Positions 51,001 through 59,707 of a stretch of DNA of 64,000 bases are shown here, one piece after another. Every line of letters starts with the position of its first letter. Position 1 is the stretch's first letter. The notes beneath the pieces were generated by a model. It was not told the origin of the DNA. It was given only the letters and a program-made list of their open reading frames with translations, and made no database searches. Position numbers and translations under genes: made by a program. This DNA comes from Pseudomonadaceae bacterium (lineage in GTDB: Bacteria > Pseudomonadota > Gammaproteobacteria > Pseudomonadales > Azotimanducaceae). The DNA lies in the NCBI GenBank assembly GCA_024743175.1, contig JANSXA010000004.1, forward strand, positions 62,001-126,000, read 5' to 3'.

Positions 51001-51209
51001 TTGATGTCCTTCCAAAAATCTATTGTTTTTCTGATCGTTTTTTCTGACTGCCTTGTTATGCTCTAGGTGGGATGCGCTTGAGCAGACCGGAAGCGAATAA
51101 ATTCCGGCTGGTAAAGCACTAAATGGACATTGGCAACGGACATGGGTCTTACAAACGGAACCCGCATCTGTTGTTGCGCGCTGAAAGATTCAGCAGGAGG
51201 ACACGGGTT
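50893..51209. other. Intergenic stretch: mini-ORF transcript on minus strand, ToxR-type gene promoter on plus
   Basis: No regular gene. The minus strand holds the mini-ORF (50908-50925) with its ribosome site (50931-50936), 40 bases before the terminator. Upstream of it on that strand are A-rich and hairpin-prone sequences (GTGATAGTCACTTCAACGGC area, about 50950-50990) and GGA motifs, a small-RNA-like set. A clear sigma-70 promoter could not be fixed. The plus strand has the leader of the regulator gene. Confidence 0.5.
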
Positions 51210-52019
51210 ATGCAACCACGTATGCAGAAGATTGGTGAATGCCATCTGGATCTGGGGCAGCATGGTGTCGTGCGTGACGGTGAATTACGCCGGCTCGAGC
51301 CGCGTGATTTCAGTGTCCTGAAACATCTGGTTGATCGAGCGCCAAATATTGTCGCCAGTCGATCACTGCTGCGTCAGGGTTGGGGTAACAAGGTTGTCGG
51401 TGATAATGCGTTACACCAGTCGATTGGCCGCTTACGAAGATTGTTAGGTGATGACGCGCGAACGCCAAAATACATAAAAACCATAGCGAAAACCGGTTAC
51501 CAGTTTGTTGCGCCAGTGATAACGCTGCCGCACACGGGCAGCATCAGCGATGACATCAGTCCGATCGCGGTGATGCCCTTTCGTAACTACTCGCGGGATG
51601 TCAGTGATCCATATCTGATTGACGGCCTGAGCTTCGAATTGTGCCATGAACTGATATCCCACAACGCCCAGGTAGTCAGTCTCGATCATGCGGCTCGGAT
51701 ACAGCGAAATGGCTACACCGATCTGGAAGTGGGTGGGCGCGTTGGCGCTCGCACAGTGCTCAGCGGTACGCTGATTGTTTCTGGAGCATCAATGCGTGCA
51801 ACGGTCAGTCTTGATGACGTGGAAACTCATCGGCAGCTCTGGTGCGCGAGATACGATCTTGCCTGCGGCCAGATTCTTGATCTCCATACTCAGCTGGCGC
51901 ATAACATTGTGCAGGGATTGTACGATCGACTGCAGGGACGCATGGGGCCGCTGGCGGCTTCTGAAACCAGCGTGACAGATAAACTGGCCTATCTTGGGAC
52001 ACCGCTTGCGTCGCAATAA
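51210..52019 (+). CDS. ToxR/OmpR-type winged-helix regulator with TolB-like domain, soluble
   Basis: A 269-residue protein starting at ATG 51210, nine bases after AGGAGG. The winged-helix domain spans about 8-105: LDLGQHGVVRDGELRRLEPR, NALHQSIGRLRRLLGDD and YIKTIAKTGYQFV. The C-terminal half (about 120-250) resembles TolB/adenylate-like sensor domains of CadC-type regulators: SPIAVMPFRNYSRD, DPYLIDGLSFELCHELIS. Unlike CadC or ToxR there is no membrane segment, so the sensor half is probably cytoplasmic. The ligand is unknown. Confidence 0.85.
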   Translation: MQPRMQKIGECHLDLGQHGVVRDGELRRLEPRDFSVLKHLVDRAPNIVASRSLLRQGWGNKVVGDNALHQSIGRLRRLLGDDARTPKYIKTIAKTGYQFVAPVITLPHTGSISDDISPIAVMPFRNYSRDVSDPYLIDGLSFELCHELISHNAQVVSLDHAARIQRNGYTDLEVGGRVGARTVLSGTLIVSGASMRATVSLDDVETHRQLWCARYDLACGQILDLHTQLAHNIVQGLYDRLQGRMGPLAASETSVTDKLAYLGTPLASQ

Positions 52020-52127
52020 ACGCATCCTGCTGTAAGACCCTGAGTCAGCTGCCGCCGCCGTTGACATACTCTTCATCTGCATGTCGGTAAGGTCTGCAGC
52101 GTTATAAATAGACCAGACTGAATTTTT

Positions 52128-52622
52128 ATGTATCACCTTGCAGAAGCTTACCTTATGGCAGGGTACATCTGTCTGCTGGCGGCGTATTTCGGCGCCCTCG
52201 TGTTCGGCGCGGCTTCAATCGCTCCGCTGGCGGTAACTACGTTGCCCGTGGACCAAAGCGCATTGCTGTTACGCCGTTTCTGGCCGCAATATCATCGATT
52301 TGCTGTTCTTGGTGGGGTGTTCTTCACCCTGGTCTGTGCGGTGGGTTCTTTTTTCAGTGCCGTTCCGCTCATTTATTCAACCGTATTGCTGGCCATTGCC
52401 GGGGTGATGACCCTGTCGTTCTATGTGGGCCTGCATCTGATCCCCGCCATCAATCTCGCGCGAGATATGAATGACGAGCCGCAGTTTAAAAGACTACACA
52501 GACTGGATGTTGTTCTTGTTGCCGTTGGTTTGTTAGCCGCGCTTGCACTGCTTGTGGGGCTGGTTTATGTGCTGCCGGGGCAATTCACATTCTGGCCGAC
52601 AGTGCAGGTTGTAGCGAGGTAA
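52128..52622 (+). CDS. DUF4149/TMEM205-like membrane protein
   Basis: A 164-residue membrane protein with four hydrophobic segments (about 8-30, 58-78, 82-104, 127-150) and conserved RFWPQYHRFAVLGG and HLIPAINLARD motifs of the DUF4149 family. Role unknown. It precedes a DUF6482-like gene by four bases, so they are probably co-transcribed. Confidence 0.72.
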   Translation: MYHLAEAYLMAGYICLLAAYFGALVFGAASIAPLAVTTLPVDQSALLLRRFWPQYHRFAVLGGVFFTLVCAVGSFFSAVPLIYSTVLLAIAGVMTLSFYVGLHLIPAINLARDMNDEPQFKRLHRLDVVLVAVGLLAALALLVGLVYVLPGQFTFWPTVQVVAR

Positions 52623-52626
52623 TGAG

Positions 52627-52914
52627 ATGCAACACGTTTCGCTGGAGGATCTGCCCGAACAGGCTTTGCTTGAGGTGCATGCAGTAGATCCGATGATTTA
52701 TCTCGTGTTTGCAGCGCTTGGGGATAAGCTGCTGCCGGTTACAGGTAAGCGTGGTAAGCGATTAAGTTTCCCAAGTCGCTTTGCAGCTCTGCACGCCTTG
52801 CGCGAAGCTGGTATCGCCAGCGTGACCTTTGTACATCGTAGTGCTTATGGCGAAATGGTCGGGCTTGCTGATCAGGGTGAGACTAATGAGTTGCGGCAGG
52901 TCATCGCTCTTTGA
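52627..52914 (+). CDS. DUF6482-like small protein
   Basis: A 95-residue soluble protein: the pattern LLPVTGKRGKRLSFPSRFAA, then LREAGIASVTFVHRSAYGEMVG, resembles a small family seen in Pseudomonas-like genomes. No catalytic residues are evident. Confidence 0.6.
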   Translation: MQHVSLEDLPEQALLEVHAVDPMIYLVFAALGDKLLPVTGKRGKRLSFPSRFAALHALREAGIASVTFVHRSAYGEMVGLADQGETNELRQVIAL

Positions 52915-53003
52915 GAGCCCCTGTCTTTAAAAGTCCCTGATAGGCAAGAGCAGTAAAAACAGCTGGGTTTGTTCGGCTAACTGGTTGTGTCAGTATGCAG
53001 CGC

Positions 53004-54137
53004 ATGAGCATAAAAGCTGAATCCACCTTCTCTCTGAAAGACGAGCTATTCAACCCTGATACCCTGGGACTATTGTCCACCAGTGTCGCCGGTGCATATC
53101 CTCGTTTTCGGCGCAAACAATTTGAGCGCCAGGTTCTGGATCGTTTCCGTGAGCTTGAGCTTAAGGCGCGCATTGATTGGATGGCGCGATGTCTGAATGA
53201 ATATCTGCCGAGGAACACAACTGAAGCCAGAGAGATTCTGCTTGCAGCCTTACCGGAGCCGTTAGATCCTGACTTAAAGGATGATGACTTTGGTCAGTTT
53301 ATCTGGGTAGTGCCTGGGGAATGTATCGCCCTGACTCACTGCAACGACAGGCATTTTTCTGCAGGGCTGGACTTTCTGCGTGAATCAACAAAAAGATTTT
53401 CCGCTGAGTTTGCGATTCGCCCTTTCCTGTTACATTCACCGGAATTGGCTATGGACTTCGTTCGCGCGGCTGCGCTGGATGACAATTATCATGTGCGGCG
53501 GCTGGCTTCCGAGGGCATTCGGCCGTTTCTACCCTGGGCACGTCGTGTCAATCTGCCACCTGAAGAGATTATCAGCGTGTTAGAAACCCTGCACGCAGAC
53601 CCAACACGATATGTCACTCGGTCCGTTGCCAATACGCTGAACGACATCAGTAAAATTGATCCGCACATGGTGATGCAGACGCTGCAGAACTGGCAGCGCC
53701 AGGCAAGGCAGCATGCCGATGAACTTGACTGGATGACGCGCCATAGTCTGCGCACTTTGCTGAAATCTGGAAACAGCGACGCGCTGACGATGACTGGTTA
53801 TCCGGCGAACCCCAAGTTCAGTGTAGATGAGGTCCAGGTCAGTAAGCGGGTGGTGCTGGGAGAGTTTCTGAACTGGCGTGCTGTCCTGCACAGTAAAAAG
53901 CGGCAGAAACTAAAAATTGCGCTGCGTGTACATTTTCTGAAAGCAAACGGTACCTACGGGGTTAAGGTGTTTGCCTTGAGAGACGTGCAAGTTGAGGCGA
54001 AGGAGAAGATCGAGCTGGTGAAAAAGCTGCCGTTCAAACCGCTGACCACACGTGTGCTGTACGCTGGTGAACACAGGGTCGAATTATCTGTTAACGGCTG
54101 TGTCAGCGAGCTCAGGTCTTTTCAATTAGTCGCTTGA
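53004..54137 (+). CDS. HEAT-repeat protein of DNA-alkylation-repair (AlkD) family
   Basis: A 377-residue alpha-helical protein. Residues about 100-235 hold HEAT-like repeats with PELAMDFVRAAALDDNYHVR, RLASEGIRPFLPWA and DPTRYVTRSVANTLNDISK, similar to AlkD-type glycosylases. The C-terminal 110 residues (KRQKLKIALRVHFLKANGTY) form an extra beta-rich part. DNA glycosylase activity is not proven by sequence. Start chosen at ATG 53004 over 52995. Convergent with the next gene, overlapping by 12 bases. Confidence 0.72.
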   Translation: MSIKAESTFSLKDELFNPDTLGLLSTSVAGAYPRFRRKQFERQVLDRFRELELKARIDWMARCLNEYLPRNTTEAREILLAALPEPLDPDLKDDDFGQFIWVVPGECIALTHCNDRHFSAGLDFLRESTKRFSAEFAIRPFLLHSPELAMDFVRAAALDDNYHVRRLASEGIRPFLPWARRVNLPPEEIISVLETLHADPTRYVTRSVANTLNDISKIDPHMVMQTLQNWQRQARQHADELDWMTRHSLRTLLKSGNSDALTMTGYPANPKFSVDEVQVSKRVVLGEFLNWRAVLHSKKRQKLKIALRVHFLKANGTYGVKVFALRDVQVEAKEKIELVKKLPFKPLTTRVLYAGEHRVELSVNGCVSELRSFQLVA

Positions 54138-54764
54138 GTTCAACGGGTGCAGGTTTGCCTTTATGGTACCGAGGTCGGGTTTTACCGGGTCCGTCCCCTC
54201 TTCAGTCAAAAAAAGCTCGTAGATATGCAGGCTGGCCAGGGCGAGTGCAGTCGGTGTTGCGGGTGCTTGCGCCCCCAATTGCTGCTGGTTTTCTCTGATA
54301 AAGGCAGCAGCCGCTTTAATGGCTGTGTGTTTACGTTTGTCGTTACCGGTTTTGTAACTGAAGCGCCAGCGAAGCACCTGTTGGTCAACTTCAGCTTTTG
54401 CATCGCCTGCACCAGGCTGACTTGCTGAAATACCCGCAGCCGCAAACACACGGCAATCGAAGTCTCGACAGGTCCGTGGGCGATGTGCGTAAATGGAACA
54501 GCTGTTCTGCTTTAACATCGGACAGCTGCCAGTTTCGTCGAACCCCATAACCCATTGTTTGCCACCGCTGCCTGGAGCCGGGAAAATCAGTTCCCGGGGG
54601 ACGTGCTCACGTGTTTTGTACTCATTGTCTGTGATATGAATAAAGTAACTTGCGCGACAGCACGCGTTACACTCACCGCAAGGCACGTTGGCCGCTTCCG
54701 CAGCCAGGGTAACTTTGAGCCAGTGTCCAAAATCACCGGCCTCAATTTCAGAAGTAGGGTTCAT
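54126..54764 (-). CDS. YkgJ-family cysteine cluster protein
   Basis: A 212-residue protein with the zinc or Fe-S-type cysteine cluster CGECNACCRASYFIHI (about 26-41), then CPMLKQNSCSIYAHRPRTCRDFDCRVF (about 84-110, in conserved parts). Members are common and of unknown role. Confidence 0.85.
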   Translation of the reverse strand: MNPTSEIEAGDFGHWLKVTLAAEAANVPCGECNACCRASYFIHITDNEYKTREHVPRELIFPAPGSGGKQWVMGFDETGSCPMLKQNSCSIYAHRPRTCRDFDCRVFAAAGISASQPGAGDAKAEVDQQVLRWRFSYKTGNDKRKHTAIKAAAAFIRENQQQLGAQAPATPTALALASLHIYELFLTEEGTDPVKPDLGTIKANLHPLNSSD

Positions 54765-54820
54765 TAAAGCAGATCATGCGGAAAGATGGTCGAGTATAGC
54801 GTGATCAAAGGAGATCAAAA

Positions 54821-56245
54821 GTGAAGAAGTGGTTGCTCAGTTTGGGGCTGGTTCTGCTGCTATTGGTTGCCGTGGTGTATCTGATGTTACCCAGGTGGGG
54901 AATGTCGCCGAGCAACCTGCGCGCCAATATTGATATTGGCAGCGCTATGTCTGCAAAGCTTGCTTGCTCAGCACGATATGTAAGCGGTTTTAATGCCGAC
55001 CAGGCGAAGGCAGATGTTGTTTCTTACAGTCCGGTTTTTGAGTGGGTGACCATCTCCTACGACGATGAGCAGCAACGCGCCAGTGCTAGTTTGTTAGGCA
55101 TGGGGGCTTCTTCTGCGAAGTATCGCCCTGGCCTGGGCTGCACCCTGGAAAGAACGTCAGATGTCCAACTCGATGGACTGCAGATACCAGAGCTGTCCAA
55201 AAACCAGGGTATGTGGCCTGCTGGTGACCAGGTGGGTCAAGCCGACAGATTGCTGCAGAAAAAGACCGACGAGATACTCGCTCGTGACAATCTAGCCGGC
55301 CTGCAAACCCGCGCTCTGGTGGTTGTGCATGGTGGGGACATCAAAGCGGAAAGCTACGCGGGAGACATCACCGGACAAACTCCACTTCTGGGCTGGTCGA
55401 TGGGTAAAAGTATTACGGCGATGATGTTTGGGCGGATGGAAATGCAGGGGCTCTTGAGCATCACTGAGAACAATCTGTTCCCCGACTGGGCAAACGATCA
55501 GCGCCGCGACATTACCTTGGGGAACCTCCTGCAGATGAGCAGCGGTCTGGATTTTTCTGAAATTTACGCGCCAGGCAGTGATGCAACCGAGATGCTGTTT
55601 CTGGCACCGAGTGCAGCAGCAGTTGCTTTGCGTAGCCCGCCAGCGCATGCGCCTGGAAGCTACTTTGCCTATTCGTCAGGCACCACTAATCTGTTGATGT
55701 ATCTGATGACCGAACGTCTTGGCGGCCCGCAAGCCGCGTTGGACTATATGTGGCAGGAAATATTCATGCCCCTGGGTATCCGCAACGCCGTATTCGAGCC
55801 CGACCCCAGTGGTGTCATGGTTGCCAGTTCGTACATTTACGCATCGCCCAGAGATTGGGCGCGTCTGGGGCTTGTGAATCTGAACGAAGGCCTTGTCGGT
55901 AAGCACAGGACTGGTGAGAGCACGGTACATTCGCTGGAAGATGGACAAGGGCGATTGTTTACGCAGGATTGGTCGCGGCGCGCACGCACACCCAACAATA
56001 GCTCTAATTCGCGCGCATATGGTTATCAGTTCTGGCTGAATGACGGTGGAGAGCAGCTCCGCTGGCCGGACCTGCCAGCAGACGCCTATGCCATGACGGG
56101 TAACCGCCAGCAGGTTGTCATGATCATACCTTCTCTGGATATGGTGATTGTAAGGCTGGGTTGGAGCCCGGGCCGATATCCAACCAGCAGCAACTTTGCC
56201 GAGCTTGTTGCTGTGGTCGTTGATTCAGTTCTGGAGGCGGGATGA
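54821..56245 (+). CDS. Serine hydrolase (beta-lactamase/penicillin-binding class C family)
   Basis: A 474-residue exported enzyme with an N-terminal signal/anchor (WLLSLGLVLLLLVAVVYLML). The S-x-x-K catalytic motif is S193-M-G-K196, the tyrosine is Y284 in AYSSGTTN (a YSS variant of the YxN motif), with a later HRTGE-like pattern. The fold is shared by beta-lactamases, esterases and peptidases. It overlaps the following gene by four bases, so the pair is coupled. Confidence 0.85.
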   Translation: MKKWLLSLGLVLLLLVAVVYLMLPRWGMSPSNLRANIDIGSAMSAKLACSARYVSGFNADQAKADVVSYSPVFEWVTISYDDEQQRASASLLGMGASSAKYRPGLGCTLERTSDVQLDGLQIPELSKNQGMWPAGDQVGQADRLLQKKTDEILARDNLAGLQTRALVVVHGGDIKAESYAGDITGQTPLLGWSMGKSITAMMFGRMEMQGLLSITENNLFPDWANDQRRDITLGNLLQMSSGLDFSEIYAPGSDATEMLFLAPSAAAVALRSPPAHAPGSYFAYSSGTTNLLMYLMTERLGGPQAALDYMWQEIFMPLGIRNAVFEPDPSGVMVASSYIYASPRDWARLGLVNLNEGLVGKHRTGESTVHSLEDGQGRLFTQDWSRRARTPNNSSNSRAYGYQFWLNDGGEQLRWPDLPADAYAMTGNRQQVVMIIPSLDMVIVRLGWSPGRYPTSSNFAELVAVVVDSVLEAG

Positions 56246-57039
56246 TGCGGGATATTACAAAGTTGCGTGCCAGTTGTTCGCTGGCTTTTGATGTTGAGGT
56301 TCCGACGCCAATGGTACTCATGCTCAGGCCAAGAAGCAGTGCGGGCCAATGGGTTGTGCGTGAAGAATACAGCTTCTCACCTGATGTCATTGTCGACGAA
56401 GTAGCTGATGCCTACGGTAATCTGTGCCAGCGTCTGGTGGCACCAGTGGGGCAGTTTTCTGTGTTCACGGAAGTGTGCGTAGATGTGCAGGCGAGCAAAC
56501 CCGCCCCGGTGCAGGCTGGATTTATCGAAGTCCCAGACCTGCCCGCCGACACGCTGATACATTTGCTACCCAGTCGCTATTGCGAGGTTGATCGCTTTGG
56601 CGACATGGCGGCGCAGATTGTTGGTGACGCAACACCCGGTTATGCCCAGGTGGAGGCAATCAGCAACTGGGTACGGGAGAATATTCGTAATCGTCCGTTG
56701 TCCAGCACCTATCCGGTGTCTGCCATTGAAGTGAATCAACGCGGCGAGGGAGTCTGTCGTGATCTTGCCCAGCTGGCGATTACGCTGTGCCGCGCATTGT
56801 GTATTCCTGCCCGGCTTGTTGTCGGCTACCTGCATAAGCTGGAGCCAATGGACATTCATGCCTGGTTTGAAGCGTATGTTGGTGATGAATGGCTGACCTT
56901 TGATCCTGCTGTCGATCCGGATGATGCGCCTCGTATCGCTATCGCCCGGGGCCGCGATGCGACAGATGTGGCCATTTACAATCAGTATGGACCGCTGCTT
57001 CTACCCACAGATATGCAGGTATCAGTGGCTTTGGCGTAG
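56242..57039 (+). CDS. Transglutaminase-like (cysteine protease fold) protein
   Basis: A 265-residue cytoplasmic protein of the transglutaminase-like superfamily. The catalytic triad is visible: Cys in GEGVCRDLAQLAI (about 171), His in MDIHAWFEAYV (about 210) and Asp in LTFDPAVDPDD (about 225). The N-terminal half is a beta-rich domain. Coupled with the serine hydrolase by ATGATG overlap, suggesting related function. Confidence 0.87.
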   Translation: MMRDITKLRASCSLAFDVEVPTPMVLMLRPRSSAGQWVVREEYSFSPDVIVDEVADAYGNLCQRLVAPVGQFSVFTEVCVDVQASKPAPVQAGFIEVPDLPADTLIHLLPSRYCEVDRFGDMAAQIVGDATPGYAQVEAISNWVRENIRNRPLSSTYPVSAIEVNQRGEGVCRDLAQLAITLCRALCIPARLVVGYLHKLEPMDIHAWFEAYVGDEWLTFDPAVDPDDAPRIAIARGRDATDVAIYNQYGPLLLPTDMQVSVALA

Positions 57040-57068
57040 CTCCTGATATTTCCCCATAAGTCGCAGAA

Positions 57069-57833
57069 TCAGGGTATGAACTGCTCGTTCAGGATCCGCT
57101 CTTCAAGGTTGTGGTCAGGGTCAAACAACAAAGTCGCGTGTTTGTTGGTAGCAACGCTGATATCGACCTGGGCGATGTTGCGCACTTCATGCGCATCCGC
57201 AACGGCACTTACCGGTCGCTTGTAGTGATCCAGCACGCGCAGGGTAATCTGCGCATCCTGACGCAGCACTGCACCCTGCCAGCGTCGTGGACGAAACGCG
57301 CTGATCGGCGTCAACGCCAGAACACCGGAACCAATAGGTAGAATCGGTCCGTGCGCGGAAAGGTTATAAGCGGTGCTGCCGGCTGGGGTAGCCACCAGGC
57401 AGCCGTCGCAGGTCAAACATTCGATGCGCACCTTGCCGTCGATGGAAACCTCGATGTTTGCCGCCTGACGCGTTTGTCGCAACAAGGATACTTCGTTAAA
57501 GGCGTAAGCCTCCTGTTGTACGCCGGAATCGGTAGTCACCTGCATATGTAACGGCCGGAGCTTTTCTTCGTGGGCGTTGTCCAGCCGTTCGAGCAGGTCG
57601 TCCTCGCAATATCCATTCAGCAGAAAACCAACGGTGCCGCGGTTCATGCCGTAGATGGGTTGTCCTTTGGAAATGTTTCGGTGCAGGGTTTCAAGCATAA
57701 AACCGTCACCGCCCAGCGCGACCAGGATATCGGCATCGCCAGGCTCGACGTTCGGATAGCGCTGCTTCAGTAGCTTACACGCCTCCTCTGCCTCGGTCGT
57801 TGGACTGGCCACAAATGCGATTTTTTTATCCAA
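57069..57833 (-). CDS. nadK: NAD kinase
   Basis: Phosphorylates NAD to NADP. A 254-residue short form. The GGDG motif is at 41-44 and the substrate loop is LTCDGCLVATPAGSTAYNLS, with NEVSLLRQ and the pocket VSAVADAHEVR. Short forms are common in Pseudomonas-like bacteria; the long-form N-terminal is absent. Confidence 0.93.
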   Translation of the reverse strand: MDKKIAFVASPTTEAEEACKLLKQRYPNVEPGDADILVALGGDGFMLETLHRNISKGQPIYGMNRGTVGFLLNGYCEDDLLERLDNAHEEKLRPLHMQVTTDSGVQQEAYAFNEVSLLRQTRQAANIEVSIDGKVRIECLTCDGCLVATPAGSTAYNLSAHGPILPIGSGVLALTPISAFRPRRWQGAVLRQDAQITLRVLDHYKRPVSAVADAHEVRNIAQVDISVATNKHATLLFDPDHNLEERILNEQFIP

Positions 57834-58003
57834 TGCTTTCCCCTTGATGCTGGCGCAGTCTAGCTAGCCTGAGACTCAAAGTACAAGTTGCGCAACGGGC
57901 TCAGTGGGGACCTTCAAGAGTGGCTGCTTGTTTGTCTATTGCGTGTTATTTTGAGTCGGCTTTCAGGACAGATTGTTCTGTAAAAGACTAAGGAGAGAAG
58001 TTG

Positions 58004-59206
58004 ATGGAATTTAGATCATTTCTTGTTGCGATGATCGCGGCTGGCGGTCTGGCGATACTATTTTTGTTCGGACCACCTGTGTTGGCAGACCAGACGTGGC
58101 CAGACGTTGAAGACGATATGCAGAATCTGCCGGATACCAGCATATCTCCTCTGTTCTGGCAGGGTGATGCGCAGATTGTAGGATTCCGAAACTCTGAGCT
58201 TCTGGGTCCCACACGAAAAGTAGAAGCCGGCGGTGAGGTGCTTGTTCTGCCACGTGCTGAGGTTGAACTGGGGGACGTCACTTTTTCCGCCGAAGGCGTC
58301 ACGATGACCGTCGATCAATACATAAAAGAAAAGCGCGTGGGTGGCCTGCTTGTGGTCAAGGACGGCGAAATCCTGTTTGAGCGCTATGGTCTGGGTAACA
58401 CACCTGATACCCGCTGGGTGTCTTTTTCAGTGTCAAAATCTGTCGTGGCGATGCTGTTTGGTGCCGCAATTCTAGATGGCTACATAGAAAGTGTGGATGA
58501 AAAGGTCACAGATTATCTGCCGCGACTGAAAGGCTCTGTCTACGATCAATCCAGTATCAGAAACCTGTTGCAGATGGCATCCGGAGTGGCATGGAATGAA
58601 GACTATGCAGATCCGAAGTCTGATGTGGCGCAGGCAACGTATGAGACTCTGGCTTTGTACGATTACCTGGCGGATAAACCACGCGTAGCCGCGCCTGGTG
58701 AAAAGTTTAACTACAATACGGCAGAAACCAATCTCGCAGGTACCCTGCTGCGCTCTGCTATCGGTAACAACCTGTCGACCTACCTAACCGAAAAGATATG
58801 GCGCCCATTCGGAATGGAAAGCGATGCAGTGTGGAATTTAACCGAGCCAGGTGGTGGTGAATTTGGCGGGTGCTGTATTAATGCAACACTGCGGGATTAT
58901 GCTCGTTTGGGTCTGTTTGCTTTGAACGATGGCAAACTGGCTGATGGCACGCCGATGCTGGCGCCAGGCTGGATGGCAGAATCTACGGCACCCTCGAAAG
59001 GGTTTGCCGGCTATGGATATTTCTGGTGGCTGAGTGAGTCCGGTGCTTATGAAGCATCCGGGATATTCGGCCAGGGGATTCACATGAACCCTGAACACAA
59101 TGTGGTTATCGCAATTCACAGTGCCAGGAAACAGGCCAGTAATGATCTGGATTGGGCCCTGCAGGACGCTTTGTATATCGCTTTGACAAAGGCAGTCTCG
59201 CAATAA
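58004..59206 (+). CDS. Serine hydrolase (beta-lactamase class C family)
   Basis: A 400-residue exported enzyme starting at ATG 58004 with AAGGAG eight bases upstream. Signal/anchor: FLVAMIAAGGLAILFLFG. Catalytic S142-V-S-K145 lies in SFSVSKSVVAML, and the tyrosine loop is Y237-N-T (FNYNTAETN). It is a second, distantly related hydrolase in the window. Substrate unknown; esterase activity is common in this group. Confidence 0.87.
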   Translation: MEFRSFLVAMIAAGGLAILFLFGPPVLADQTWPDVEDDMQNLPDTSISPLFWQGDAQIVGFRNSELLGPTRKVEAGGEVLVLPRAEVELGDVTFSAEGVTMTVDQYIKEKRVGGLLVVKDGEILFERYGLGNTPDTRWVSFSVSKSVVAMLFGAAILDGYIESVDEKVTDYLPRLKGSVYDQSSIRNLLQMASGVAWNEDYADPKSDVAQATYETLALYDYLADKPRVAAPGEKFNYNTAETNLAGTLLRSAIGNNLSTYLTEKIWRPFGMESDAVWNLTEPGGGEFGGCCINATLRDYARLGLFALNDGKLADGTPMLAPGWMAESTAPSKGFAGYGYFWWLSESGAYEASGIFGQGIHMNPEHNVVIAIHSARKQASNDLDWALQDALYIALTKAVSQ

Positions 59207-59375
59207 CCGGCTTTGGGTGCAGCCGAAGAAAGAATAGTTAACACAGAATAATCTCCCAAAAAAGATGAAAGATCGTGAAAATATACCGATCGCATACGTT
59301 AGCTCGTGAGAAAATAGCAATTTCTACGCATTGATTCGCCTAATATTCTCTATTAAATACACTTTGGCGAAACTT

Positions 59376-59654
59376 ATGTTTCAACGATTTATCGAACATC
59401 CAGCAGCAGTTGGTGAAAGTTACCCGCAGCATTTTGTTAAAGCAGCAGTCTTTGGCGGACAGTTGATTGCAGCGGGTCTGGCCTGTGTTGTTCATGCTGT
59501 GCTGCCTTTTCTATTTCAAGATACGGCAAGCCAACTAATCGACAAACTCAATACGGCTATGCAGGAGCGCAGGATGCACGGCGCTGTCAGCGACAACTTA
59601 GTGTCGGGCAACCCTCCAACCACCACTGAATCAGCAACATCCTCGATTGGTTGA
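59376..59654 (+). CDS. DUF6356-family small membrane protein
   Basis: A 92-residue protein starting at ATG 59376. The MFQRFIEHPAAVGESYPQH motif followed by one membrane segment (about 28-46, LIAAGLACVVHAVLPFLF) matches DUF6356 proteins. Role unknown. Its stop overlaps the following frame, so it may be co-transcribed with the dehydrogenase. Confidence 0.72.
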   Translation: MFQRFIEHPAAVGESYPQHFVKAAVFGGQLIAAGLACVVHAVLPFLFQDTASQLIDKLNTAMQERRMHGAVSDNLVSGNPPTTTESATSSIG

Positions 59655-59707
59655 ACGCGCCTGGCTCGTCTATCATGCGGCCCTTTTTGATGCAGGTTGC
59701 GGGTTGT

